Below are positions 44,600-52,632 of a DNA stretch of 64,000 bases, one piece after another. A model generated the notes under the pieces. That model was not told the origin of the DNA and did not search any database. It saw nothing but the letters and a program-made list of their open reading frames with translations. The stretch covers positions 6,601,001-6,665,000 of the forward strand of contig NZ_CP118615.1 in NCBI RefSeq assembly GCF_028993575.1, in the 5' to 3' direction. The translations under genes and the position numbers were made by a program. The DNA is from Micromonospora cathayae. GTDB lineage: Bacteria > Actinomycetota > Actinomycetes > Mycobacteriales > Micromonosporaceae. Within the stretch, counting starts at the first letter, position 1; every line of letters begins with the position of its first letter.

Positions 44600-45499
44600 A
44601 TGCGGATCCTGATGGCCGGTGCGTCCGGTTTCCTGGGTACTCGGCTGGCCGCCCGGCTCGCCGCCGACGGCCACCAGCTCACCCGGCTGGTCCGCCGGCC
44701 ACCGAAGGACCCCGGCGAGGTGCGGTGGAACCCGGCCGCCGGGCAGCTCGACCCGGCGGTGCTGGCCGGGGCGGACGCGGTGGTCAACCTGGCCGGGGCC
44801 GGGGTCGGGGACAAACGCTGGAACGACGAGTACAAGGCGCTGATCCGGACCAGCCGGACGGACACCACCGGCACGCTGGCCGTCACCATGGCCGGGCTGC
44901 CCGCCGGGGACCGGCCGCAGGTGCTGCTGAACTCCTCGGCGATCGGCTGGTACGGCGACACCGGCGACCGTACGGTGACCGAGGAGGCCCCGGCCGGCGA
45001 AGGGTTCCTGGCCGACGTGGCCCGGGTGTGGGAGGCGGCGACCCGACCCGCCGAGGACGCCGGGGTACGCGTGGTCCGGCTGCGGACCGGCCTGCCGCTG
45101 CACCGCGACGGCGGGCTGCTCAAGCCGCAGCTCCTGCCGTTCCGGCTGGGTGTCGGCGGGAAGCTGGGCAGCGGCCGGCAGTGGGTGCCGTGGATCTCGA
45201 TGGTGGACTGGCTGGACGCGGTGGTGTTCCTGCTCGACCGGCCCGACCTGGCCGGCCCGGTGAACCTGGTCGGTCCGAACCCGGTGACGAACGCCGAGTT
45301 CACCCGGGAGTTCGCCCGTGCCCTGCACCGCCCGGCGATCATGCCGATCCCGGCGCTGGCGTTGAAGATCGCGCTGGGTGGTTTCGCCCAGGAGGCGTTG
45401 ACCAGTACCCGGGTGCTGCCGGGGGTGCTGAACCGGGCCGGTTTCGGCTACCGGCACCCCGACCTGCCGGGTGCCCTGCACGCCGCCCTGCACGATTGA
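44600..45499 (+). CDS. TIGR01777-family NAD-dependent epimerase/dehydratase-like protein
   Basis: A 299-residue extended-SDR protein of the TIGR01777 (YfcH-like, SulA-type) family. The Rossmann motif is GASGFLGTRLA; VNLAGAGVGDKRW and LNSSAIGWYGDTGD (with the Tyr of the YxxxK-like region shifted) and the C-terminal DUF1731 part EALTSTRVLPGVLNRAGFGY cut to 20 are typical. The role is unknown in spite of wide conservation. M. tuberculosis Rv2216 holds the same place between the E2 gene and lipB. ATG at 44600 is five bases after AAAGAT, possibly leaderless. Confidence 0.92.
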   Translation: MRILMAGASGFLGTRLAARLAADGHQLTRLVRRPPKDPGEVRWNPAAGQLDPAVLAGADAVVNLAGAGVGDKRWNDEYKALIRTSRTDTTGTLAVTMAGLPAGDRPQVLLNSSAIGWYGDTGDRTVTEEAPAGEGFLADVARVWEAATRPAEDAGVRVVRLRTGLPLHRDGGLLKPQLLPFRLGVGGKLGSGRQWVPWISMVDWLDAVVFLLDRPDLAGPVNLVGPNPVTNAEFTREFARALHRPAIMPIPALALKIALGGFAQEALTSTRVLPGVLNRAGFGYRHPDLPGALHAALHD

Positions 45500-45513
45500 G
45501 CCACGGGAGAAAC

Positions 45514-45547
45514 GACGGTGCCCCCGCCGCAGAGCAGGGGCACCGTC
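45514..45547. terminator. Bidirectional hairpin terminator
   Basis: GACGGTGCCCC (45514-45524) and GGGGCACCGTC (45537-45547) pair perfectly, between the convergent epimerase and esterase genes. Confidence 0.78.
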
Positions 45548-45557
45548 CTGCCACGTC

Positions 45558-46787
45558 TCAGCAGCCGATCACCCAGTGGGCGGGGGCGGTCTGCTTGAGG
45601 GTGGTGCTGGCGAAGACGTTGTAGAGGCCCATCCGCTGGTTCGAGCCGACCGCGTAGGCGTACCCGCCGGACTGGTAGGCACGGCCGGCGGTGACGTGCG
45701 CGTAGTTGCTGGCGGTGACGCAGGTGGGGGCGACCGTCGGCGACGGTCCGGGCGTCGGGCTGGCGGTCGGGGTGGGCCCGGTGGTCGGGGTGGGGCCGGG
45801 GGTGGTGGAGCCGCCGTCCAGGCCGAACCAGAGCGCGTCCCGGTACGCCGAGCAGATGGTGTCCAGGAAGTACGCCGCCGCCGTGCCGCACTGGTCGGGG
45901 CCGCTGCCCGGGTCGACCGGGGTGCCGTGGCCCATGCCGGAGACCCGGTAGACCCGGACCCGGTCGTTGCCGTACGTCTCCTGGGTGGTGCCGGCGGGCA
46001 GGGTGGTGGTGCCGGTCGGGGTCTGCGACACGCCGGCCACGTTGGTCCACTGGTCGCGGGACTCGGTGGCGTTGGCCGTGGCCACCGTGTAGTCGGCGGT
46101 GCCGTGCCAGATCGCCACCTTCGGCCGGGTGCCGGCGTACCCGGGGTACGCGTTGCGGACCAGGTCACCCCAGGCGGCCGGGGACTTGTCGACGCCGGGG
46201 TTCATGCAGGAGAACGCGCTGACCATGCTGGTGGCGCAGCGGTACGGCACACCGGCGACGATCGAGCCACCGGCGAAGACGTCCGGGTACGCGGCGAGCA
46301 TGGCGGCGGTCATCGCGCCGCCGGCGGAGAGGCCGCTGACGTACACCCGGGCCGGGTCGGTGCCGAAGTTGGCCCTGGCGTGGTCGACCATCTGCTTGAC
46401 CGACAGCGCCTCGCCCTGGCCGCGGGCGGTGTCGCCGGTCTCGAACCAGTTGAAGCAGGAGCTGGAGTTGTTGCCGGACTTCTGCTCGGCCAGGATCAGG
46501 GTGAACTTCCACTGGTCGGCGTACTTGCGCCAGCCGGAGTTGGTGAAGTAGGCGGTGGCGTTCTGCGCGCAGCCGTGCAGCAGCACCACGGCCGGGGCGT
46601 TGCCGGGCAGGCCGTCCGGCCGGTACGCGTACATGCCCAGGTTGCCGGGGTTGGAGCCGAAGCTGGCGACGGGGGTGAGGCTGGCGGCCTGCGCGGGCGC
46701 GGCGACCGCGACGGCCGCGGTGACGGCGAGGGTGGCCCCGGCCAGCGCGGCGGCCAGCCGGGTGAGGATGGACGGGGGTCGACGCAC
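45558..46787 (-). CDS. Secreted PHB-depolymerase/CE1-family esterase
   Basis: Extracellular alpha/beta hydrolase of the polyhydroxybutyrate depolymerase / acetylxylan-feruloyl esterase group, 409 residues. It has a Sec signal (RLAAALAGATLAVTAAVAVA, cleavage after AQA near residue 34), the oxyanion start VVLLHGCAQNA, nucleophile GLSAGGAM, acid in WHGTADYTV and His in GMGHGTPVDPG. A Thr/Pro/Ser linker (TPGPTPTTGPTPTASPTPGP) leads to a C-terminal 55-residue domain (CVTASNYAHV to HWVIGC) that may bind polymer, stabilised by its end cysteines. Start is the GTG six bases after GGAGG; an ATG five codons earlier overlaps that site. Confidence 0.9.
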   Translation of the reverse strand: MRRPPSILTRLAAALAGATLAVTAAVAVAAPAQAASLTPVASFGSNPGNLGMYAYRPDGLPGNAPAVVLLHGCAQNATAYFTNSGWRKYADQWKFTLILAEQKSGNNSSSCFNWFETGDTARGQGEALSVKQMVDHARANFGTDPARVYVSGLSAGGAMTAAMLAAYPDVFAGGSIVAGVPYRCATSMVSAFSCMNPGVDKSPAAWGDLVRNAYPGYAGTRPKVAIWHGTADYTVATANATESRDQWTNVAGVSQTPTGTTTLPAGTTQETYGNDRVRVYRVSGMGHGTPVDPGSGPDQCGTAAAYFLDTICSAYRDALWFGLDGGSTTPGPTPTTGPTPTASPTPGPSPTVAPTCVTASNYAHVTAGRAYQSGGYAYAVGSNQRMGLYNVFASTTLKQTAPAHWVIGC

Positions 46788-47000
46788 GGCGGGCCTCCAC
46801 ATGTGAACTGAGTCACTGGAATTGCCGCGACGTTACGCCGAGATGTCGAAGTCGTGACATGGGCCACGTTCACATATTTGTCACCATCGACGTGTGGCTC
46901 CGGGCGGGCGACAAGCGGGCGTAGTGGTGCAGGTCGCCGGTGACGATCAGACGTACCGACCGAGGTGCGGTGTCGAGCCGGTTGCTCCCGTCCCGGTTGG

Positions 47001-47006
47001 TAACGT
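47001..47006 (+). promoter_or_regulatory. -10 element of a leaderless start (membrane protein gene)
   Basis: TAACGT with seven bases to the GTG at 47014 and no ribosome site. Confidence 0.5.
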
Positions 47007-47013
47007 CCGCTCC

Positions 47014-48825
47014 GTGCCGACTTCCCCGTCCCAGGTCACCGCGCCGCCGGCCACCACCACGAACCGTCGGGCCGACGTGCTGATGGCGCTGGCATCACTC
47101 GCCCTGGCGGTCTGGGTGACCAGCGGGCTGTGGTGGGACCCGAACGGACGGGCCATCACGGTCAACTCCAGCGACCAGGCGCTGTTCGAATGGCTGCTGG
47201 CCTTCGGGGCGCACGCGCTCACCCACGGCGACAACCCGCTGTTCACGTACCTGCTCAACGTCCCCGACGGGGTCAACCTCGCGGTCAACACCTCGGTCAC
47301 CGTGTACGCCGCGCTGTTCGCCCCGCTGACGTACCTGATCGGGCCGCCGGCCACCTTCGCCGTGATCCTCACCCTCAACCTGGCCGCCACCGCGCTGGCC
47401 TGGTACTGGCTGCTCTCCCGGCACCTGGTCAGCTCCCGGCTGGCGGCCGGGGTCGGCGCGCTGGTGATCGCCTTCTCCCCCGGCATGGTGTCGCACGCCA
47501 ACGCCCACCTGAACTGGACCGCCGGCTGGCTGGTGCCGCTGCTGGTCTGGCGGCTGTTCGCGCTGCGCGAGCCCGGACGCTGGCTGCGCAACGGGGTGAT
47601 CTTCGGGGTGCTGGTGGCGGTCGCCTTCTCGATCGCCGCCGAAGGGCTGTTCTTCACCGCGCTGGCGCTGGCCGTCTTCCTCGCCGTCTGGGCCGCCCAT
47701 CCGGCGAACCGGGCGGCGGTACGGGCCGCGCTGCCGTCCTTCCTGCGCGGCGTCGCGGTGACCGCCGTGGTCGCCGGGGTCCTGCTGGCGTACCCGCTGT
47801 GGCTGCACTTCGCCGGACCGCAGCGGTTCCACGGCACCGGCTTCGACCCGGTGGTGCACTCCGAGGACCTGGCCGCGTACCTGGCGTACCCGCGCCGCTC
47901 GGTGGCCGGCGAGGCGGGACTGGGCACCTCGCTGGCCCCCAACCCGACCGAGGAGAACTCCTTCTTCGGGGTACCGCTGCTGCTGCTCGCCGTGTTCTGC
48001 TTCGGCTTCCTGTGGCGGCGGGCCGCCCCGACCCGGCGGGCCACCCTCCTCGCGCTCGGGGTGACCGCCGTGGTGTTCACCGTGCTGTCCTGGGGGCCGC
48101 AGGCGGTCGTGGACGGGGAGCGGACCGGGGTCGCCCTGCCGTTCGAGTGGATCGGCCGGCTGCCGGTGATCAACGCGGCGCTGCCGGCCCGGCTGGCGCT
48201 GGTGGTCGCCCCGGTGATCGGGCTGCTGCTGGCGTACACCGTCGACCGGTTGCGCGCCGACCCGCCCCGGCACGGCACCACCCGGCTGGCCTGGGCGGTC
48301 GGGTACGCGGTGGCGCTGCTCCCGCTGCTGCCCACCCCGCTGCTGACCATCGCCCGCGAACCGGTCCCGGAGTTCATCACCTCCGGGGCGTGGCGGGAGC
48401 ACGTCTCCCCCGGCGGGGTGCTGACCCCGGTCCCGCTGACCGTGGACGTCACCCCGGACGGGCAGCGCTGGCAGGCGTACGCCCTGGCCCACCGGCAGGG
48501 TGAGTTCGCCCTGCCGGCCGGGTTCTTCCTCGGGCCGGGCGGCCCGGACGGGCGGGGCCGGATCGGCCCGGTGCCGCGTACCTTCGACTCGCTGATGGAC
48601 CAGGCCGGCCGGACCGGACGGGTCCCGATCGTCACCGACGGCACCCGCGAGCTGGTCCGGGCCGACCTGGCGTACTGGCGGGTGGAGGCGGTGGTCCTGG
48701 CCGACGAGGTGCACGGCGCGAAGTACGAGATCGACGAGGCCGCCCTGCTGCGGACCGCCACCGAGCTGCTCGGCCCCCCGCAGCGGGTCCGCGACGTGTG
48801 GCTGTGGCGGATCCCGCCGGCCTGA
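47014..48825 (+). CDS. Polytopic membrane protein, GT-C glycosyltransferase-like
   Basis: A 603-residue protein with about 11-12 membrane segments in the first 440 residues and a soluble C-terminal part facing outside. The first loop after segment one, DPNGRAITVNSSDQALFEW, carries acidic residues as in GT-C enzymes, and HANAHLNWTAGW and FHGTGFDPVVHSEDL are other marked loops. The exact donor and acceptor are unknown; a sugar-lipid transfer role in the cell envelope is a family-level guess. Start is the GTG at 47014 seven bases after TAACGT; the frame is open 40 codons upstream. It is divergent from the secreted esterase. Confidence 0.8.
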   Translation: MPTSPSQVTAPPATTTNRRADVLMALASLALAVWVTSGLWWDPNGRAITVNSSDQALFEWLLAFGAHALTHGDNPLFTYLLNVPDGVNLAVNTSVTVYAALFAPLTYLIGPPATFAVILTLNLAATALAWYWLLSRHLVSSRLAAGVGALVIAFSPGMVSHANAHLNWTAGWLVPLLVWRLFALREPGRWLRNGVIFGVLVAVAFSIAAEGLFFTALALAVFLAVWAAHPANRAAVRAALPSFLRGVAVTAVVAGVLLAYPLWLHFAGPQRFHGTGFDPVVHSEDLAAYLAYPRRSVAGEAGLGTSLAPNPTEENSFFGVPLLLLAVFCFGFLWRRAAPTRRATLLALGVTAVVFTVLSWGPQAVVDGERTGVALPFEWIGRLPVINAALPARLALVVAPVIGLLLAYTVDRLRADPPRHGTTRLAWAVGYAVALLPLLPTPLLTIAREPVPEFITSGAWREHVSPGGVLTPVPLTVDVTPDGQRWQAYALAHRQGEFALPAGFFLGPGGPDGRGRIGPVPRTFDSLMDQAGRTGRVPIVTDGTRELVRADLAYWRVEAVVLADEVHGAKYEIDEAALLRTATELLGPPQRVRDVWLWRIPPA

Positions 48826-48963
48826 CCCGCCCGGCCCCGGCCCACCCTGCACACACCCCGGCCCCGAACCGCCCGGCCCTGACCTGCGCCGGCCGTCCCC
48901 CGGCCCGGCCCGTGCCGCCGGGTGGTGAGGCGGCTCACCGGCTTCAGGCAGCCCGAACCGGAC

Positions 48964-48969
48964 TAGGCT
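48964..48969 (+). promoter_or_regulatory. -10 element of a leaderless start (lipB)
   Basis: TAGGCT with seven bases to the GTG at 48977; the same hexamer and spacing occur before lipA. Confidence 0.6.
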
Positions 48970-48976
48970 GGACGGC

Positions 48977-49615
48977 GTGACCTCGACGACGTCCCGCCTG
49001 ACCACGGTCCGCGCCGGCCGCATCGACTACCAGGCCGCCTGGGACGAGCAGCGCCGGCTGCACGAGGCGGTGGTGGCCGGCGAAAGCCCGGACACCGTAC
49101 TGCTGCTGGAGCACCCGAGCGTCTACACCGCCGGCAAGCGCACCGAGCCGTGGGACCGCCCGCTGGACGGTACGCCCGTGGTCGACGTCGACCGGGGCGG
49201 CAAGATCACCTGGCACGGTCCGGGGCAGCTCGTCGGGTACCCGATCCTCCGGCTGCCCGACCCGGTGGACGTGGTCGCCTACGTCCGCCGGACCGAGCAG
49301 CTCCTGATCGACGTCTGTGCCGAGTTCGGGCTGGTCGCCGACCGGGTGGACGGGCGCAGCGGCGTCTGGGTGCCGGCGGACGACCGGGGGCCGGCCCGCA
49401 AGGTCGCCGCGATCGGCATCCGGGTCTCCCGGGGCGTCACCCAGCACGGCTTCTCGCTGAACTGCGACTGCGACCTGACGTACTTCGACCGGATCGTGCC
49501 GTGTGGCATCCGGGACGCCGGCGTCACCTCGCTCAGCGCCGAGCTGGGCCGCCCGGTCACCGTCGCCGACGCGCTCCCGGTGGTCGAGCGGCACCTGCCG
49601 ACCCTGCTCGGCTGA
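48977..49615 (+). CDS. lipB: Octanoyl-ACP:protein transferase LipB
   Basis: Transfers octanoyl groups from acyl carrier protein to lipoyl domains, the first step of lipoate synthesis. The 212-residue product has [15 protein letters not shown], the substrate loop [17 protein letters not shown], the catalytic Lys in RKVAAIGIR and catalytic Cys in [12 protein letters not shown]. Length is standard. The GTG start is leaderless by its TAGGCT spacing. lipA is downstream, but the two are separated by a convergent AspRS gene, unlike M. tuberculosis where lipB-lipA are adjacent. Targets include the two-lipoyl E2 encoded upstream. Confidence 0.96.
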   Translation: MTSTTSRLTTVRAGRIDYQAAWDEQRRLHEAVVAGESPDTVLLLEHPSVYTAGKRTEPWDRPLDGTPVVDVDRGGKITWHGPGQLVGYPILRLPDPVDVVAYVRRTEQLLIDVCAEFGLVADRVDGRSGVWVPADDRGPARKVAAIGIRVSRGVTQHGFSLNCDCDLTYFDRIVPCGIRDAGVTSLSAELGRPVTVADALPVVERHLPTLLG

Positions 49616-49624
49616 CCCCTCCCC

Positions 49625-50911
49625 TCAGGGGGTGAGGCGGTGCAGGTCGCGGGGGAAGGCCGTCACCTCCCGGACGTTGCTCGCCCCGGTCAGCCGGGCG
49701 ACGAGGCGTTCCAGGCCGATCGCGAAGCCGCCGTGCGGGGGCAGGCCGTGCCGGAAGGCGGCCAGGTAGTCCGCGTACGGCCCGACCGGCTCGCCCCGGG
49801 CGGCCAGCGCGGCCAGGTAGTCGGCGTGCCGGTGCAGCCGCTGCCCGCCGGTGACCAGCTCGACGCCCCGGAACAGCAGGTCGAAGCCGTTGGAGTACCC
49901 CGGCCGGGCCGGGTCGGGGTGGGTGTAGAAGGGGCGTTTCGCCATCGGGTACCCGGTGACGTACACGAACTCGGAGCCGTGTTCACGGCGGGCCCACTCC
50001 CCCAGCGCGCGCTCGTGGGCCGGGGCGAGGTCAGGTTCGTCCGGCGGGGCGCCGGCGATGCCGAGCGCCTCGGGGAAGGACACGGCGGGGATCTCCGCCG
50101 GCACCCCGGGGACGGTCACGCCGAGGGTACGCAGCGCCGGCCCGGCCCGGTCCACGACCGTGCCGAGCAGGCCGGCGAGGGTGTCCCGCAGCACCGCCAT
50201 CACGTCCCGGTGGTCGGTGACGAAGCCCAGTTCGGCGTCGAGCGAGGTGTACTGGGCCAGGTGGCGGGCGGTGTCGTGCGGCTCGGCCCGGAACACCGGC
50301 CCGACCTCGTAGACGCGTTCCAGCGCCCCGACCATGAGCTGCTTGTAGAACTGCGGTGACTGGGCCAGGTACGCCGGACGCCCGAAGTAGTCGAGCGCGA
50401 AGACGTTCGCCCCGCTCTCGGTGGCCGAGCCGACGATCTTCGGGGTGTGGATCTCGGTGAAGCCCCGGGCGTCCAGGGTGGCCCGGAACCCGGCGACCGC
50501 CGCCGCCGAGACCCGCAGCGCCGCCGACCGGCGCGGGTGGCGCAGCGCGAGCGGGGCATGGTCGAGCTGGGTGGGCAGGGTCGCGGTCAGCTCCGGCCGG
50601 AACAGGTCGAACGGGGACGGGACGGCGTTCGGGCCGAGCGGTCGTACCACCGGGCCGGTCAGCTCGACCCCGGCGGGGGCGGACGCGTTCGCGGTGACCG
50701 TGCCGGTGACCTCGACCACGGTCTCCTCGGTGAGCGCCTCGACGGTGGCCCGGACGGCCGGGTCGGTGACCACCACCTGCGCCAGGCCGGTGGCGTCCCG
50801 GACGACCAGGAACGCCACCGACTTGAGCAGTCGGCGGCGGTGCACCCAGCCGGCGATCCGGACGGTGCGGTCGGTACGGGTGGAAAGCTGGACGGACAGG
50901 GTGCGTTGCAT
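49625..50911 (-). CDS. aspS: Archaeal-type aspartyl-tRNA synthetase (aspartate--tRNA(Asn)-type)
   Basis: Class IIb synthetase, 428 residues, the archaeal/eukaryal length and architecture without the bacterial GAD insertion. It has the N-terminal OB fold (VRIAGWVHRRRLLKSVAFLV), motif 2 YEVGPVFRAEPHDTARH cut from longer, and motif 3 GGFAIGLERLVARLTG. The flipping loop and substrate residues lie in TESGANVFALDYFGRPAYLAQS cut to TESGANVFALDYFG. Whether it charges only tRNA-Asp or also tRNA-Asn cannot be told here. It lies alone between lipB and lipA on the opposite strand, behind a 320-base leader with a T-box sequence. Bacteria of this group normally carry a bacterial-type AspRS elsewhere, so this is likely a second copy gained by transfer. 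Confidence 0.93.
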   Translation of the reverse strand: MQRTLSVQLSTRTDRTVRIAGWVHRRRLLKSVAFLVVRDATGLAQVVVTDPAVRATVEALTEETVVEVTGTVTANASAPAGVELTGPVVRPLGPNAVPSPFDLFRPELTATLPTQLDHAPLALRHPRRSAALRVSAAAVAGFRATLDARGFTEIHTPKIVGSATESGANVFALDYFGRPAYLAQSPQFYKQLMVGALERVYEVGPVFRAEPHDTARHLAQYTSLDAELGFVTDHRDVMAVLRDTLAGLLGTVVDRAGPALRTLGVTVPGVPAEIPAVSFPEALGIAGAPPDEPDLAPAHERALGEWARREHGSEFVYVTGYPMAKRPFYTHPDPARPGYSNGFDLLFRGVELVTGGQRLHRHADYLAALAARGEPVGPYADYLAAFRHGLPPHGGFAIGLERLVARLTGASNVREVTAFPRDLHRLTP

Positions 50912-51235
50912 GGTGGGACCTCCTCGTCGGCTCGCAACGCCTCCGCCGCCGTCAGGCGGCGAGCATCAGCTCTGCCCCGGGAGGTGTGGGCGAGCGGGTC
51001 CTCGCGGTGCCACCACACCTTCGCCCCCGCCGTCGGCGGGTGCCTCGTTCGTCGCCTGGTGACCGGGGCCAGCCGGGCGGGTTCTACTCCGGGCCCGGTC
51101 CGGTCATCCGGGGGCCCGTTTCTTCCCGCAGCTCGGGAGGGTCTTCACGCGCCGGGGTCAGACCGCCTCGCAGCAGATCGGCGGCTCTCTGCACTGACCC
51201 GGGCGGCGCGCTAATCGGCTCCGTCGTCGCTCGTG
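50912..51235 (-). promoter_or_regulatory. T-box riboswitch leader of the AspRS gene
   Basis: The minus-strand leader contains the T-box core TGGTGGCACCGCG at 51015-51003, whose UGGC would pair with a tRNA ending GCCA, as expected for tRNA-Asp or tRNA-Asn (discriminator G73). Further upstream lies an AGAGAG GA-motif followed by a CCGCC/GGCGG stem, and a GTGAA-GAC stretch (51148-51141) whose GAC could be the aspartate specifier codon. A complement of the T-box arm (CCCACACCTCCC, about 50990-50979) can form the alternative structure. Only the T-box core is certain; the rest is inferred by eye. This explains the 460-base gap up to lipA together with the promoter. Confidence 0.78.
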
Positions 51236-51241
51236 GTGGGC

Positions 51242-51247
51242 ACGCTA
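51242..51247 (-). promoter_or_regulatory. Candidate -10 of the T-box leader
   Basis: TAGCGT on the minus strand, placing the transcript start near 51235 and giving a leader of about 320 bases, a normal size for a T-box. Confidence 0.4.
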
Positions 51248-51358
51248 CCGCCGGGTCCGTCGCCCGGACAGCGCTTTTCCGGTACGAAGGTGAGTGGGCT
51301 CACGCACTTTGGGCGTGACGCCGGTCGCCTGACGTGCATCGACCGGCACCGACGGGCG

Positions 51359-51364
51359 TAGGCT
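51359..51364 (+). promoter_or_regulatory. -10 element of a leaderless start (lipA)
   Basis: TAGGCT with seven bases to the GTG at 51372. Confidence 0.6.
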
Positions 51365-51371
51365 CGGTTTC

Positions 51372-52358
51372 GTGACGATCGAGCAGTCCGCGCCGACCAC
51401 CGCCCAGGCTCCGCGTAGCACCGCCGTCGCCCCGGAGGGGCGGCGCATGCTGCGGATCGAAGCGCGCAACGCGGAGACCCCGATCGAGCGCAAACCCCCG
51501 TGGATCAAGGTCAAGGCCAAGATGGGGCCGGAGTACACCCAGTTGCGCGGGCTGGTCTCGCGGGAGGGGCTGCACACCGTCTGCCAGGAGGCCGGCTGCC
51601 CGAACATCTACGAGTGCTGGGAGGACCGGGAGGCCACCTTCCTCATCGGCGGTGACCAGTGCACCCGGCGGTGCGACTTCTGCCAGATCGACACCGGCAA
51701 GCCGGCCGAGTTCGACGCCGACGAGCCGCGCCGGGTGGCCGAGTCGGTGGCGGCGATGGGGCTGCGGTACGCGACGATCACCGGGGTGGCCCGCGACGAC
51801 CTGCCCGACGGCGGCGCGTGGCTGTACGCCGAGACGGTCCGCCAGATCCACGCCCTCCAGGCCGACTGCGGCGTGGAGCTGCTGATCCCCGACTTCAACG
51901 CGGTGCCGGAGCAGCTGGCCGAGGTGTTCGGGTCCCGGCCGGAGGTGCTCGCGCACAACGTCGAGACGGTGCCCCGGATCTTCAAGCGGATCCGGCCGGC
52001 GTTCCGGTACGACCGCTCGCTGGACGTGATCCGGCAGGCCCGCGCGGCCGGGCTGGTCACCAAGAGCAACCTGATCCTGGGCATGGGCGAGGAGCGGGCC
52101 GAGGTGTCCCAGGCGCTGCGGGACCTGCACGGGGCGGGCTGCGAGCTGATCACCATCACCCAGTACCTCCGCCCGACCCCCCGGCACCACCCGGTCGAGC
52201 GTTGGGTGAAGCCGGAGGAGTTCGTGGAGCTGCGCGAAGAGGCCGAGGAGATCGGCTTCGCCGGGGTGATGAGCGGGCCGCTGGTGCGTTCGTCGTACCG
52301 GGCGGGGCGGCTCTACCGGCAGGCGCTGGAGGCCCGCGAGGCCAGCCCGGTCGGCTGA
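51372..52358 (+). CDS. lipA: Lipoyl synthase LipA
   Basis: Radical-SAM enzyme inserting two sulfurs into protein-bound octanoyl groups. The 328-residue product has both cluster motifs: the auxiliary [12 protein letters not shown] and the radical-[11 protein letters not shown], and the terminal Ser of RSSYRAG near the C-terminus that ligates the auxiliary cluster. It ends [12 protein letters not shown]. The GTG start is leaderless by the TAGGCT spacing. It follows lipB functionally, although the AspRS gene lies between them. ErpA in this window is a possible cluster donor. Confidence 0.97.
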   Translation: MTIEQSAPTTAQAPRSTAVAPEGRRMLRIEARNAETPIERKPPWIKVKAKMGPEYTQLRGLVSREGLHTVCQEAGCPNIYECWEDREATFLIGGDQCTRRCDFCQIDTGKPAEFDADEPRRVAESVAAMGLRYATITGVARDDLPDGGAWLYAETVRQIHALQADCGVELLIPDFNAVPEQLAEVFGSRPEVLAHNVETVPRIFKRIRPAFRYDRSLDVIRQARAAGLVTKSNLILGMGEERAEVSQALRDLHGAGCELITITQYLRPTPRHHPVERWVKPEEFVELREEAEEIGFAGVMSGPLVRSSYRAGRLYRQALEAREASPVG

Positions 52359-52632
52359 CCCCGAGCCGGCGCGGCACCCGTCGCCGGGCGGCTCGGATCG
52401 GCGGGGGTCGGCGGCGGTTCCGCCGGGCCGGGCGGCCCGGCTCGGTCTACCGACCCGCCGCACCCGGCGATCCACCGGCTCCGCCGCTCCCGGCACAGTC
52501 CCGCACGTCTGCGTGTCGGGATGCTCACGTTGCGCGACAGTGTTAGATTCCGCGCGTCCCGATCACGCCTGTGCCGTCCCACCCTTCGATTCGACGGTTG
52601 CCAGCAGATGTCGAAGGTGATGAATTTATAAC

